NCBI GenBank assembly: GCA_029706075.1
Contig: JAINUG010000055.1
Span: forward strand, 5,451,839-5,515,838
Origin: Aldrovandia affinis
Lineage: Eukaryota; Chordata; Actinopteri; Notacanthiformes; Halosauridae
Direction: 5' to 3'
Length of the DNA: 64,000 nt
Shown here: positions 24,601 to 37,700 of the stretch, piece after piece
Numbering within the stretch: position 1 is the stretch's first letter
Layout of the letters: every line of letters begins with the position of its first letter
Notes under the pieces: model-generated
Told to the model about the DNA's origin: nothing
Database searches by the model: none
The model's input: the letters and a program-made list of their open reading frames with translations, nothing else
Made by a program: the position numbers and the translations under genes

Positions 24601-25724
24601 GCCACTGAGCAACTTTGAATCTGGTGGCGTAAAAGAGTGGCGAAGTCCTCCGCCGCGCCATTGGCTGCTTGAAATGGCAGGCTGGTCATGTGACCGTCTG
24701 TGATGTAATCGTCCTCGGCACAGGACTTTTTGAAAGCAGCTCAGCGGTGGCACTCGATTGCAGCACCGAATGTGCTTTAACAGCTACAGACCCAAATGGC
24801 CGCTCTCCCAGTCAGAGTGGCTTCAGCGTTAAGGTTCCGTTTGCGGGAAAGCGTTCAGGGCTTCACAGTCGTCAACAAGTCGCCGTCAAACCTTTGTGTT
24901 CGGAGAACGCCTGACTGAGGCGGGACTGTGTGTTCAGAGAACGCCCGAGTAAGAGGGGGATGATCTAGTAGCACGGACCGAGGGAAGTATTTTACACGGG
25001 CGTCTTTTGGCATAAAGAAGGATCGTGCTTAGTGTTCCGCAGTTTATTCGAATCGGTATTAACCCTTCAGCTTTTTATATGCCCTTCCTTTCTGTAAGTA
25101 TAAATGGTGGTTTAAACGACAAAAAAAAAAAAGACAAAAAAAGATGCATGTATATAAAACATTTGCTCAATCCTTTAGTGACGTGTCGAACTGTTGAGGA
25201 GGAAGTTGCGTGTTGGGACATAGATGAGTCTGAGGTGTAGAAACACCACTGTGTGTGTGTGTGTGTGTGTGTCTGTGTGTGTGTTAAGTGTTGTTTTTAT
25301 GTCTTGGTTTTCAGTCACCCATGGCTGTATAGTGTCTACAATCAAGCTCTTTCTCCCGGATGGCATGGAGGCTCGAGACGCTCAGAGTAAGTTCTCTCAT
25401 TTAAAAAGCTGTCCAGATGAAGACAAACTGCACAAGGTTGATCGTTTAATAGAATTAGTAGAAGTGGACTTTGGGGGGGGTTAAACTCTGCTGAAGTTTT
25501 GGGCTCTCCTGCTCTCCTTTCAGGAACGCGAGGGAAGGTAATAAAGTCAGAGGCCCAACTCTGGCCTGGGAGCCAAAAGCTAACCTCTGCCTGACTGAAG
25601 GGAAGCAGGCTTTAAAAGCACAGGCCAACCTGGAGTCTATGGCAGGAATGTCTGGTTATTTCTACTGTGCTTTCTGCTGTGATTTTGCAGTCTGGTGAGA
25701 GTGCTGAATTAACTAGTGCTGCCC

Positions 25725-25758
<34 letters not shown>

Positions 25759-28700
25759 CGTAGGGTTCTGGGCTGACCTATGGCAGAACGTATGGTTTGG
25801 GGCTGCCCTGTGAGAGAGCGTAGGGTTTGGGGCTGCCCTGTGAGAGAGCGTAGGGTTTGGGGCTGCCCTGTGAGAGAGCGGCTCTTACAGGGCCCTGCAC
25901 GTTCCCTCTACTGCGCAAGTGTCTCCATGTTGGGTGATTCTCCATTTTCCTCATGTGCCAGCCACTTGGAAGCATACTCAATTAGCAATAACAAATGCCT
26001 ATCGATGACTACCGCCCACCGAATCAATCGGTTCGCTTGTGAGCCCAGCGTACGAGGAAAGGTTAAACACCGTCTGTAATGTAATTTGGCTTGGCGGCTG
26101 ACTGAACCAGAAAACGCGGTATGAAGTTACGAGGAGCTAATTTCGTTCAATTAGATGCTATCGATAGCTTGTTATCCGAATTGCCCTTTTTACTGTGTCA
26201 GAAGGCCCATAGATGCACCACACGTTTGTTTGTGCGCTGTTGTGTTGTAATGATGATACCCGTATTACCCTTTGTCACCGTGTGAATTGCACTTGGGTAC
26301 GGCAGGATGGCTTTTAGTGCTTGTGACACCAGTCGCGTGTCCGCTCACGTAATATGAGCCGTTTGCCGTTTCTTTATCTCATTCACCCGGCAATGATAGA
26401 CGCTTGCCGATGTTAGAAATAAACTAAAGCTGCTTTTTTTAATTTTTTTTACTTTTTCTTCCCCCCCCCCACCCCCTTTCTTTCTCTCTTCCTTCCAAAC
26501 ATTGCTATAAACCACCGAAACAACCTCCTCCACACCATTCCCATAATAAATGAGCTTATTTACTACCACTGCGTCCATGCTTCAGTAATGAGCTACCATG
26601 CTATCATATTTACCACAGAGCTGGTGATGCAGCGTGTGTGCGTGTGCGTGTGCGTGTGCGTGTGCGTGTGTGTGTGCGTGTGTGTGTGTGTGTGAGAGTA
26701 AAAATATATATATATATCTGCGTAAGATTCTAGATTTTTTTTTCCTTCCCACCCCAGAAAGGTTTTTGGGAAGGGTTTTGTCAAACGTTCTTTACTCTTC
26801 ACATTGTATAAAAAAGTGAAAGACGCTGAGCCTGAACTCTTGTTTTGGTGTTGCACATGTGCAGTTAGCAGGGGGAGTCGGGGTGGGTGGGAAGGAATGA
26901 TGGTCTCTGGACAGAGGGCTGGGTCGCCTTGCTTCCTCTGGGCCCAAAGCTCTCCTGCATCATCCCTGGCCCTCGCTCTGTTCTCCCAGCCCTGCGCCTC
27001 TGCTGTACCCCCCAACAAAAGACAAAAGATAATAGAGTCGGCTCTGGCCAGGAGTGCCATCGGGGCAGCAATTGGCTGTCTGCCCTAGGGAGTGGGGAGG
27101 AAAGCCGACACACACAGTTCGCTGTGCACAGTAGTGGTTCTGGGGTACCGGAATTACAGTCAACGGCACGACGAGTGCTGTCTCGGAGGAGGCAGCGCTT
27201 CGTCATTGTCACTGCCAGTCGCAGGACTACGGCAGAGAAGTACGAGGGAGGGGGGATTGAACGAAGCACAGCGGGAGTAATTAGCTACCAAATTGGGAGA
27301 AAAATGGGGTTTTAAAAAAAAAAAGACAAAGATAATACCGGGACTTTACAGAAACCTCACATCACGCAACAATTTCAGACCTGCACATGAGGATTTTTTT
27401 TCTCTATTTTAGTGCGAGTGGTTTTGCCGTCACTGCGTTTTTGTCCTCCCCAAAGTTTTTGGTTTCGTCACGTTTCATAGAACGATGCTGAAAAGACGCC
27501 CCCCCTGGTGGCCGAGCCGAGGCAGGGCGTGACGCAGCGCAGGCTCCTGACTGAGTTTTTGGATGATGCTCGCCGTTTTGTTTTAAAAAGACACCCTGAA
27601 ACGGCAAATTAATCTGCCCCTGCTCTGAGGGCAGGGCGAGCGAAATGAGTTACTGGTGGGAGGCTTGTCTGAACATTGTGAGCCATTACATTACGTTACA
27701 GGCATTTAGCAGACACTCTTATCCACAGACGACTAACACAGTTTCACATTTCTTTACATACAATCCATTCATACAGCTGGATATTTTACTGAAGCAATCC
27801 AAGTACCTTGCTCAACGGTACAACGGCAGTGCCCCACCCGGGATCGAACTTGCAACCTTTGCGTTACAAGCCCAGCTCCCTAACCATTATGCTGACATTG
27901 TCGCCGCATCTGAACGCTGTTCCAAACGGCTCCAAAAGCTTTCCTTTTGATGGTGGGCGAGTTAAAGAAGGAGCTGAAATGAGTTGCCCTGTGCGCGATG
28001 CCCTGACTGCGTTTGCATAAGGGGTGGGTGGGCAGGGCTTGAATAGAGGCGGCGGGTGTGTTCTTCTAAAATGGGATAGGGGGGGCGGATAGCGTAGCGG
28101 TCTAACGCACCACACTTTGGTTGGTCCGGTGTGGTGTGCGCTGCCTGTCAGGGACACGGTTCGAAACCCGCGTCTCTACCAGACCGGCCCTGATCGTCAG
28201 CCCAAGCGGGGGCGGCATTTGGCTGTCCGACCCAGGGGGAGTGGGGAGGGAGAGCCGGCTCGGGTCCGCCGGAAAGGGAGTCTCCAGAACGTGGGTGGGT
28301 GGGCGAGTTCCGTTTCGGAGGAAAAGCGGAAGTCGCTGCCCACGGAGAATTGGCTTGCCTCGAGTAGTCAAGCGACGGACCCGTGTGGGGAGGGTTAATT
28401 GAAGTAAATAAGAGGGTGCAATTGGCTACCAAATTGGGAGAAAAAAAAATATATAAAAAAATGAAATGTAAAAAAATGACTAGGATAGGGACTGTGTTTG
28501 AGCAGGGAGAGAGGGGACTTGGGTAGTGACTGAGTTTAGTCCAGTGGCATGGCCCTCGCCTGTAGAGTGACACGACAGTCACCTCAAAGCCTGCCATGGG
28601 ACCCATCGGCACACTTTCCCGTTACGTGCTAAAAAGGGTCACCGTGAGAGTCAGCACTGAGGGTTTGAGAACGGGCAGCCTCTGGAAGCTCTGCCGCTGT

Positions 28701-31700
28701 TCCAGGCCCAGGGCGTCAGAGCCGCGGTCTGGCGTCCGATTCCGGCTCTCGTTTCCTCCGTTTCGTGGAATGCCTCTAAACCGGTCTGTCCTGAGTCTGG
28801 ACGGATTCCGAGGAAGAATTTCAGCAATGGAGAAAATCCGGAGGATCGTGTTTGCCTTTTTTTTTTTTTTTTGTGGAGCGTGGCCTCTGGTTTCACCTTG
28901 ATGGAAATGTTTTCCTTATCTGCAGGGCCTGCTTTATCTCGTGTGTGTGTCTGTGTGTGTCTGTGTGTGTCTGTGTGTGTCTGTGTGTGTGTGTCTGTGT
29001 GTGTGTCTGTGTGTTTCTCACACATGGCTCTGGCAGCGGTCACTGTGCTCTGTCAGAGCGCCCTTCTCTCTCAGGGCTGTAGTGGAAGCGTGCAATACAG
29101 CGGTCGAAGCGCCTGCTCTCGAATGGCGCGGTGATTTTGTGACCCTGCCGTGAGTGCAGGCATGCGACCGAACTTCCCCAAACGCCGCCGCAAAGAGGAT
29201 ATTAAATTGACGAGGAGCCGCCTGTCAGAGCTGGCCCCACCGAGCGATTGTTCGTCGATGCGTAGCGTTTGGAGAAAGAGGCGGATCGAAAGGCGTGGAA
29301 ACGTTCGGTCACAGAGTTTGTTGCCACAGCGCCCGTCGCCAGACTTGGGGACGGCGCACGTCGTCGTGGTTACGAAACCCGCGCACAGGGAAGCGAGAGG
29401 CCAGTGGGCGGAGGGGCGGAGTCCGGAGCACCCCAGCGACCAAGGGTGGATCTCAGCTGGGGCGCTATTGGCCGGCGGGGATGCATGGCTCGCCTCACAC
29501 CTGACGCGGGAGAGAGGAAGTGCTGGCTGGCGGAGCTGTACAAGGCGCAGCCATGAGTGCGAGTGGATTGTGCGTCTGGAGCTCAAGTGGAGTTTAGCGT
29601 GACCGCGCCGAGCTTCAGAGCAGCCCAGGTAAGACGGGTGTGACCTGCCCCGCGGAGGGCAGAGTGAGTCATCGAATTGGGACGTGGAGTGTCAAAGGGG
29701 AGCGCGTGTAAAACGCTGCCTTGCGCCTGAGTGCGCTTCGTAGATGGCTCACTGTGAATCATTTCTCTTTGAGTTTTGAAAGATTGGAAAGTCTTTGGTT
29801 TTTCTGTCAAAAGAAAAGCAGTTCCCTTTTCTCTTACGATGCTCCTTGGGGAAATCCTGTACTCTTAATTCACAGGAGCGCAGATCTTTTATCAAATTGA
29901 ATACGTGTTTCATATTTAAATTATAATTGAATACAAATGACGCATTGAAGCTACCGCGTGTACTACAAAGAGTGTTTTAAAGTATTTCCCCCCCCCCCTC
30001 CCCCTCCCCTCCCCGCTTGGATTGTTTGCCACTGCAAAAGGGGACTTTTGTGTGTGTGTGGAGACAGGAGAATGTGTGTGCGGTTATTAGAGAGTGTGTG
30101 TGCGGTTATTAGAGTGTGTGCGGTTATTAGAGTGTGTGCGGTTAATAGACAATGTGTGTGTGGTTATTAGAGAGTGTGCGGTTATTAGTGTGTGCAGTTA
30201 TTAGAGTGTGCGGTTATTAGAGTGTGTGCGGTTATTAGAGAGTGTACAGTTATTAGAGAGTGTGTGCGGTTAATAGAGAATGTGTGAGGTTATTAGAGAT
30301 TGTGTGTGAGGTTATTAGAGATTGTGTGTGGGGTTATTAGAGAATGTGTGTGTGGTTATTAGAGAATGTGTGTGCGGTTAATAGACAATGTGTGTGTGGT
30401 TATTAGAGAGTGTGCGGTTATTAGTGTGTGCGGTTATTAGAGAGTGTGTACAGTTATTAGAGAGTGTGCGGTTAATAGAGAATGTGTGAGGTTATTAGAG
30501 ATTGTGTGTGGTTATTAGAGAATGTGTGTGTGGTTATTAGAGAATGTGTGTGCGGTTATTAGAGAGTGTGCGGTTATTAGAGTGTGTGTGGTTTATTAGA
30601 GTGTGTGCGGTTATTAGAGAGTGTGTGTGCGGTTATTAGAGTGTGTGCGGTTATTAGAGTGTGTGCGGTTATTAGAGAGTGTGTGCGGTTAATAGAGAGT
30701 GTGTGCGGTTATTAGAGTGTGTGCGGTTATTAGAGAGTGTGCGGTTATTAGTGTGTGCGGTTATTAGAGTGTGTGCGGTTAATAGACAATGTGTGTGTGG
30801 TTATTAGAGAGTGTGCGGTTATTAGAGTGTGTGCAGTTATTAGTGTGCGGTTATTAGTGTGTGCGGTTATTAGAGAGTGTGTACAGTTATTAGAGAGTGT
30901 GTGCGGTTAATAGAGAATGTGTGAGGTTATTAGAGATTGTGTGTGAGGTTGAGAGTGTGTGCGGTTATTAGAGTGTGCGGTTATTAGAGAGTGTGCGGTT
31001 ATTAGAGTGTGTGCGGTTATTAGTGTGTGCGGTTATTAGTGTGTGCGGTTATTAGAGTGTGTACAGTTATTAGAGAGTGTGTGCGGTTAATAGAGAATGT
31101 GTGAGGTTATTAGAGATTGTGTGTGAGGTTGAGAGTGTGTGCGGTTATTAGAGTGTGTGCGGTTATTAGTGTGTGCGGTTAATAGACAATGTGTGTGTGG
31201 TTATTAGAGTGTGCGGTTATTAGAGTGTGTGCAGTTATTAGAGTGTGCGGTTATTAGAGTGTGTGCGGTTATTAGAGTGTGTACAGTTATTAGAGAGTGT
31301 GTGCGGTTATTAGTGTGTGCGGTTATTAGAGTGTGTGCGGTTAATAGACAATGTGTGTGTGGTTATTAGAGAGTGTGCGGTTATTAGAGTGTGTGCAGTT
31401 ATTAGAGTGTGCGGTTATTAGAGTGTGTGCGGTTATTAGAGAGTGTGTACAGTTATTAGAGAGTGTGTGTGGTTAATAGAGAATGTGTATGTGGTTATTA
31501 GAGATTGTGTGTGGGGTTATTAGAGAATGTGTGTGGTTATTAGAGAATGTGTGTGTGGTTATTAGAGAATGTGTGTGCGGTTATTAGAGAGTGTGCGGTT
31601 ATTAGTGTGTGCGGTTATTAGTGTGTGCGGTTATTAGTGTGTGCGGTTATTAGTGTGTGCGGTTATTAGAGTGTGTGCGGTTATTAGAGAGTGTGTGCGG

Positions 31701-34700
31701 TTAATAGAGAATGTGTGAGGTTATTAGAGATTGTGTGTGTGGTTATTGGAGAATGTGTGTGTGGTTAATAGAGATTGTGTGTGGTTATTAGAGAATGTGT
31801 GTGTGGTTATTAGAGAATGTGTGTGGTTAATAGAGATTGTGTGTGGTTAATAGAGAATGTGTGTGTGGTTAATAGAGATTGTGTGTGTGGTTATTAGAGA
31901 ATGTGTGTGTGGTTATTAGAGAATGTGTGCGGTTATTAGAGAATGTGTGTGCGGTTATTAGAGATTGTGTGTGGTTATTAGAGAATGTGTGTGCAGTTAT
32001 TAGAGATTGTGTGTGGTTATTAGAGAATGTGTGTGTGGTTAATAGAGATTGTGTGGTTATTAGAGATTGTGTGTGTGCTTATTAGAGAATGTGTGTGTGG
32101 TTATTAGAGAGTGTGGTTAATAGAGAATGTGTGTGAGGTTATTAGAGTGTGTGTGCTTATTAGAGAATGTGTGTGGTTATTAGAGATTGTGTGTGTGGTT
32201 AATAGAGAATGTGTGTGGTTAATAGAGAATGTGTGTGTGGTTAATAGAGATTGTGTGTGTCGTTATTAGAGAATGTGTGTGAGTTTATCAGAGGTTGTGT
32301 GTGTGCTTATTAGAGAATGTGTGCGGTTATTAGAGAATGTGTGTGTGGTTAATAGAGAATGTGTGTGTGGTTATTAGAGAATGTGTGTGTGGTTAATAGA
32401 GAATGTGTATGTGGTTATTAGAGAATGTGTGTGTGGTTATTAGAGAATGTGTGTGTGGTTAATAGAGAATGTGTATGTGGTTATTAGAGAATGTGTGTGT
32501 GGTTAATAGAGAATGTGTGTGTGGTCAATAGACATTGTGTGTGTGTGGTTAATAGAGAATGTATGTGTGGTCAATAGACATTGTGTGTGTGGTTAATAGA
32601 GAATGTGTGTGTGGTTATTAGAGAATGTGTGTGTGGTTAATAGAGAATGTATGTGTGGTCAATAGACATTGTGTGTGTGGTTAATAGAGAATGTGTGTGT
32701 GGTTAATAGACACTTTCCACCATAAGCTGAATTTCATTCATCCTTTCTTCCTGGTGCTTATCTGCGCACTCTCGTGCTACATTTCAGTTTCTGTCCCTGA
32801 CTGAAATTTGAATGAATGCATTCATTAGACCATTAAAAAACGCATATACAGCCACACATTAAAAATGATCGAGGAGAGTTCAAAAAAGTGAAGGACCTAT
32901 TTCCAATGTGGTGCTCTATTTAGCTTTGCTGTCGGCTGTAGCCGACCGTCACTCTTAAAACACTTTACAAAAAAACTGTTTCAAGGCAAAAGGCCGAAAC
33001 ACAACTTGCTGCACTCAAAAGTGATTCTGATGACTATTTTGTCAGCTGTGTGCCAGCTGGCTTGTGTCACTTGTGTCAAGGTATAGGAGCTTTGCCATTG
33101 GCTGCTTGGAACCAATACCCAGGTTAACACAGCACTGCGCAGCGCAGTATTACATTTACATTTTTGGGCATTTAGCAGACGCTCTTATCCAGAGCGACTT
33201 ACACAATTTACATTTCTTAAATACAATCAATTTATACAGCTGGATATTTCACTGAAGCAATTCAGGTTAAGTACCTTGCTCAAGGGTACAACGGCAGTGT
33301 CCCACCTGGGAATTCTACCTGCAACCTCTGAGTTACAAGCCCAGTTCCCTAACCATTACGCTACACTGCCAGCCCAGTATGACTGGATTGTGTGAGTGTG
33401 TGAGAGCGGGCTTAATGCAACACCGTGACTGTGACCATGTCTGGAGCCTGCTTGACACTGGGACCTCAAGCATTGATTCGTGCTGGACTATTGTGTAATA
33501 TAGAATGGCCAGTAGATAAAATAATCCAATACCTTTATTTCATATAATTGTTTTTATGTCATTGTTTTTGACATTTAAGTGCTCACTTCGGTGGAAATGT
33601 GCATGTGTGCAATGTAGGCTAATGCTTATTGCACCGGGCAGGTTCGTTTCGGCAGTGTTCCACTAAGACTGATAAGAATTGGATGATGCGTGCCTGCGTG
33701 CGTGCGTGCCTGCGTGTGTGTGTGTGTATGTGCGTATGTATGTATGTGTGTACATGAGTGTGTGTGCGTGACTACGTGAGTGTGCGTGTCAGACCTACCA
33801 ACCTGTACACATTTTGCGTACAAAGCACGCAATTCTTGGTCAAAATACGCATGTACGCAAATGTCCGCTGAAACTACGCCAAAAAAGAAAAAATTCCGAG
33901 GGGTGCAAAATTTAAGAAAACGTAAAAAAAACAACCTTTTTTGCACCACGGACCGGTTCCGAGGGGCGCAATTATTTCCTCGCGCACCCCTGTGCAGCTA
34001 TTTTCACGTAGCACCCCCGTCGACAGAACATGGGGCGCCGTTACCTGCCTCGCACCGGGTGCTGGCAACCCACGCTACGCCACTGGTCGCCCCCAATGTT
34101 CAAACGAAACCTACGCCGTTGGTTGTACTCAAAAAAATTCCCAAGGTTGGCAGGTCTGGCGTGTATATACGTGACTGCATGTGTATGTGAGTGCGTGTGT
34201 GCGTTACTGTGTACGTGACTATATTTGTACGTGTGTGCGCGTCACTATGTGTCCGTGAGTGTACGTGAATGTGTGTGTGTGTGCGTGACTGTGTACGTGA
34301 GTGCGTGTACGCGTATGTAAGGTGATTTAGGCTATCACGGAATTCCAGCAGGTTTGGTTGGAGAACAGAGGCCTGTTTGTGTCCACAGCGCCAGCGCCTT
34401 GTCAGGACCCTGCACTCTGCACTCTCACTCTGTCAGACACTTTCCCCCCGGCTGCCTCCTGAGCCCCAGAATAGAACAGCCCATCTGTCATTGTCTTTGG
34501 GATGAGTGTCACGTCTCGTGTTCCTCTCAGCTTGCCTGCGCCGTTGTTAATAAGGGAAAAAGCTTTAAACTGGCAGACAGTGGGGCCCCCCATTTTACCA
34601 GCAGGGGGTCGCTGGTGTGTGACGAGACGCGGACAAACCGGCCGACCGGATCCCTCCCTCCCTTAGCAATGCCACCGCCAAATGCGTAGCCCCATGGAGC

Positions 34701-37700
34701 TGCTGGCATGGTGTGGATTCGATACCAGACCGTGGGGCTCATCTATACACTAAACAGTAGCAGAACAGTGCCTTAACAGGAGGGGCCACCTAGCAGGCTC
34801 CCCCCCCCCCCAAAAAAAGAAGATTCATAAGGTCTTTTGGGCCTCTGTGGACAGTGCCCTCCAGTGGTCTGGGCATGCATATCCCATCACAGGATTATAT
34901 TGGTCATGTCCTGATTCTCTCTCAAACCCAGATTATCTTGCTTGGTGGGATAGCAGGTGGATTTTTAACTTTGACAGGGTACCCTTGTGTTATGGTCTCG
35001 GTGGCGTCTGGGTTAAATAAACTGCAGTACGCAGAGGAGCCATTTTGTTTCGATTTGCTCGAGACCCTGTCTCCAGTTTCTGTGTAGCGGGTGAGGAAAA
35101 AGTGAAAGCGTGGTGGAGATTGGTTTGTACAGGAAAGCTGAAGCCAGAGCCTGCCTCCAGGTACATAGAGTCCAGCGCCCGTGCCGTGTTGGGCAGTCGC
35201 CACACCTCCTCCCAGCACACGGCCTCGAGTGCAACCTGTAAATATTTAACCGGCGAGCAGACCGGGTACAAAGTTGCACGCTGGAATTAGAGGAACCTCT
35301 TGGGTTAATCATGCAGTTCTCCTTAGACAAACTAGTCCTTCTGAACTTCTGTATCTGCAACGGTCCTGCAGAAGCTGTCCGATTACTAATTTTTTGTTTT
35401 TTTTACTTGCAGTGTCATTCAAGCGCCATTACCACTTCCTGTTGATAAGGTAAGAGATTTGTTTGATTTTCTTTGTCCGTGTCTGTGTGGGTGGGTAGGT
35501 AGGTGTTTTGGTGTGTGTGCGTGTGTGCGCGGGTGTGTGGGTAGGTGTGTGTAGGTGTGTGTGGGGGTGTGTGGCGTGAGGTGCAGGCTGAAGTGAGCTC
35601 ACATCTGAATGATTTAATAATGGCAGCAGCTGAGCAGACGGAATTATAGCGATGTCTTTTTCCATGTGATATTTTCAACATCTGTGTTTCCTCAATGAGG
35701 AACGCTCCCCTCCTGCAATGTGCGCAGGAGTCGTCGCCTCGCCTCTCCTCTATGAGGTCACTCTTAAACGTCTTTCTCTCTTCCGTCTCCCCTTTTGTCC
35801 CGACGGCGCGACACCTCTCTCGTTCCACAAGGGGAGAAAAAGCCAACCCGGGTTGCCTTTAATGCAGCCAGGCTGTGTGTTAACATAGCGAGATGTGATA
35901 AAAACTGTTTTATGATGGCAGATGCTTACCTTGAACTTTGGATTTAAAAAAATAAATATATATTTGTTTGTTGTTGGTCTCGCGGTTAGATGAGTTGATG
36001 AGAAAGTATGTTCTGGAACGTTCCACACCTCCCACCCCCCCGTGCGTCTTTGCTCCGGCTTTACTGGAAGGCCCGATCCCACTAGCTCAGCTCAGCCCTG
36101 CTCCTGATCGCCTCATTTCATTCTCCTCGTTACCGCTGCCCTTAATAGGGACGCAATGGTTTTGTATTTGCGGGCGAGTGGTTGGGCCACCGGCGCGGGG
36201 TCACGCCAGCCCTCGTTACAGCGCCCCTCTCCCTGCCCGGAATCCACAGCGGGGGCTCCCTTTTAGGGCGTCACTGAGGGAAAGGGCCCGAAAAGACCCG
36301 GCGTCCCTCTCGCCCCCTGGACTTCGCTTTATGTGCGCGCGGCGGGGCCGTTCCTCCTCCGTCGACGATTAAACAGGTTTTTAATCACGCAGAAGTGTCC
36401 TGATGCCGGGGGCCAAACGCACTTTTGGAATGCTTTTTGAAAACAGTCCTACGGATACTTGCAAATTGTTTTTTTTGTTCTGAATATCGGTGAAAATGGA
36501 TGGTTTCTTCAAACGTGTCAGTAATCCGCCGGCATTTTAAGGGCGTCTAAAAGGTTAAAGCACTTCAGATTAATTGTCTATTATGTCTTAACGCGCGGCG
36601 CTCAGTGTACGTGTTCTCTTGAATGCTAGCGATGGGACAGTGAGCTCTCGGAACACAAAAACATGGGTGGGGCTACGACATGCTTCCAGAAACTCACCGA
36701 TTTGAACCAATCGTTGTGTTTTGTGAAGAGCAAGACCTTTTGATTGGTTCAGATAAGTCAGTGATTGACAGAATACACGACAGCTTTTTTTTTTCCTCCG
36801 ATGTCCATGCAGTGAATCGGAACACTTGCATAAAGATGGCTGCTACATAAAGCGCCACAGTGGGGCCAAATGAAGCCGAGTGCATCTTTAGTGTGCGCTC
36901 GGAAAGCCTCGCGTTCGCGACGGGGGAGCGTGGCATCACACCAGACACGGTCAACACAGACACCGTCAATCGCTGACCTACCCGTTTGGACGAAGGGTTT
37001 TTTGCCCTTCCCACCGAAGCGCAATGATTGGTTCTAATCGGTGAGTCGTTGTTGGCTTGTTGACTGGCGACTGAGGTGTCGTGACGCCCAAAATGGGCGG
37101 AGCTACTGCATGCGATCAGCAACTCACTGATTTGAACCCATCATTGCGATTTGGTGTGAAGAGCAAAAGACACACCTGTCGGCAGGCCTTAAATCCACGC
37201 GGTGTGAGAGAGCGGCGTCTGACCGCAGCAGCTCCCTCTGCATTTACTTACATTTTTACATTTTAAGCATTTAGCAGACGCTCTTATCCAGAGCGACTTA
37301 CAAGAGGTGCATTAATACATGGTAGGAACGATTGTAGTTTGCGTAGTCAGTGCAGTAATACAGCGATAATAGACATCGTTGAAGGCAGCTGCGTACCATA
37401 CCTGTAACACTGGGAAGGAAAAGCTTAGTCATTTTGATGGCAGCTTCGGTTAAGAAATGAAATGCCGTTGAAAGGACTGTGGTTTCAGCTCCTCTGTTCT
37501 CCGTGCTTTCATCAGCTGCTTGGGACTCCCGCCTGCTCTTGTGCCATTTCATACGGACACACAGCCAACTGCCCCGTTACGGTATGCGGTGCGTTTTCCT
37601 GCCACCGTTTAGGCCGGGGTTCCTCAAATCTGGCCCACGAATCCAAATTCGGTCCTGGTTTTCCTTTCTCTCGTAGTTCATTGAACAATTAATACAATCG

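Noticed and set aside
28083..28180. Possible genuine tRNA gene
   Set aside because: A and B boxes are present but the segment is continuous with a SINE body and tail seen in several other copies.
29150..29602. 150-residue basic protein in the CpG-rich block
   Set aside because: The frame stops before the strong donor at 29628, has no homology I recognise, and CpG-rich DNA tends to give long chance frames; I prefer an untranslated exon.
30070..32710. Possible CRISPR-like or telomere-like repeat
   Set aside because: There are no unique spacers between regular repeats, and the unit is not a telomere motif; it is a GT-rich minisatellite in a vertebrate intron.
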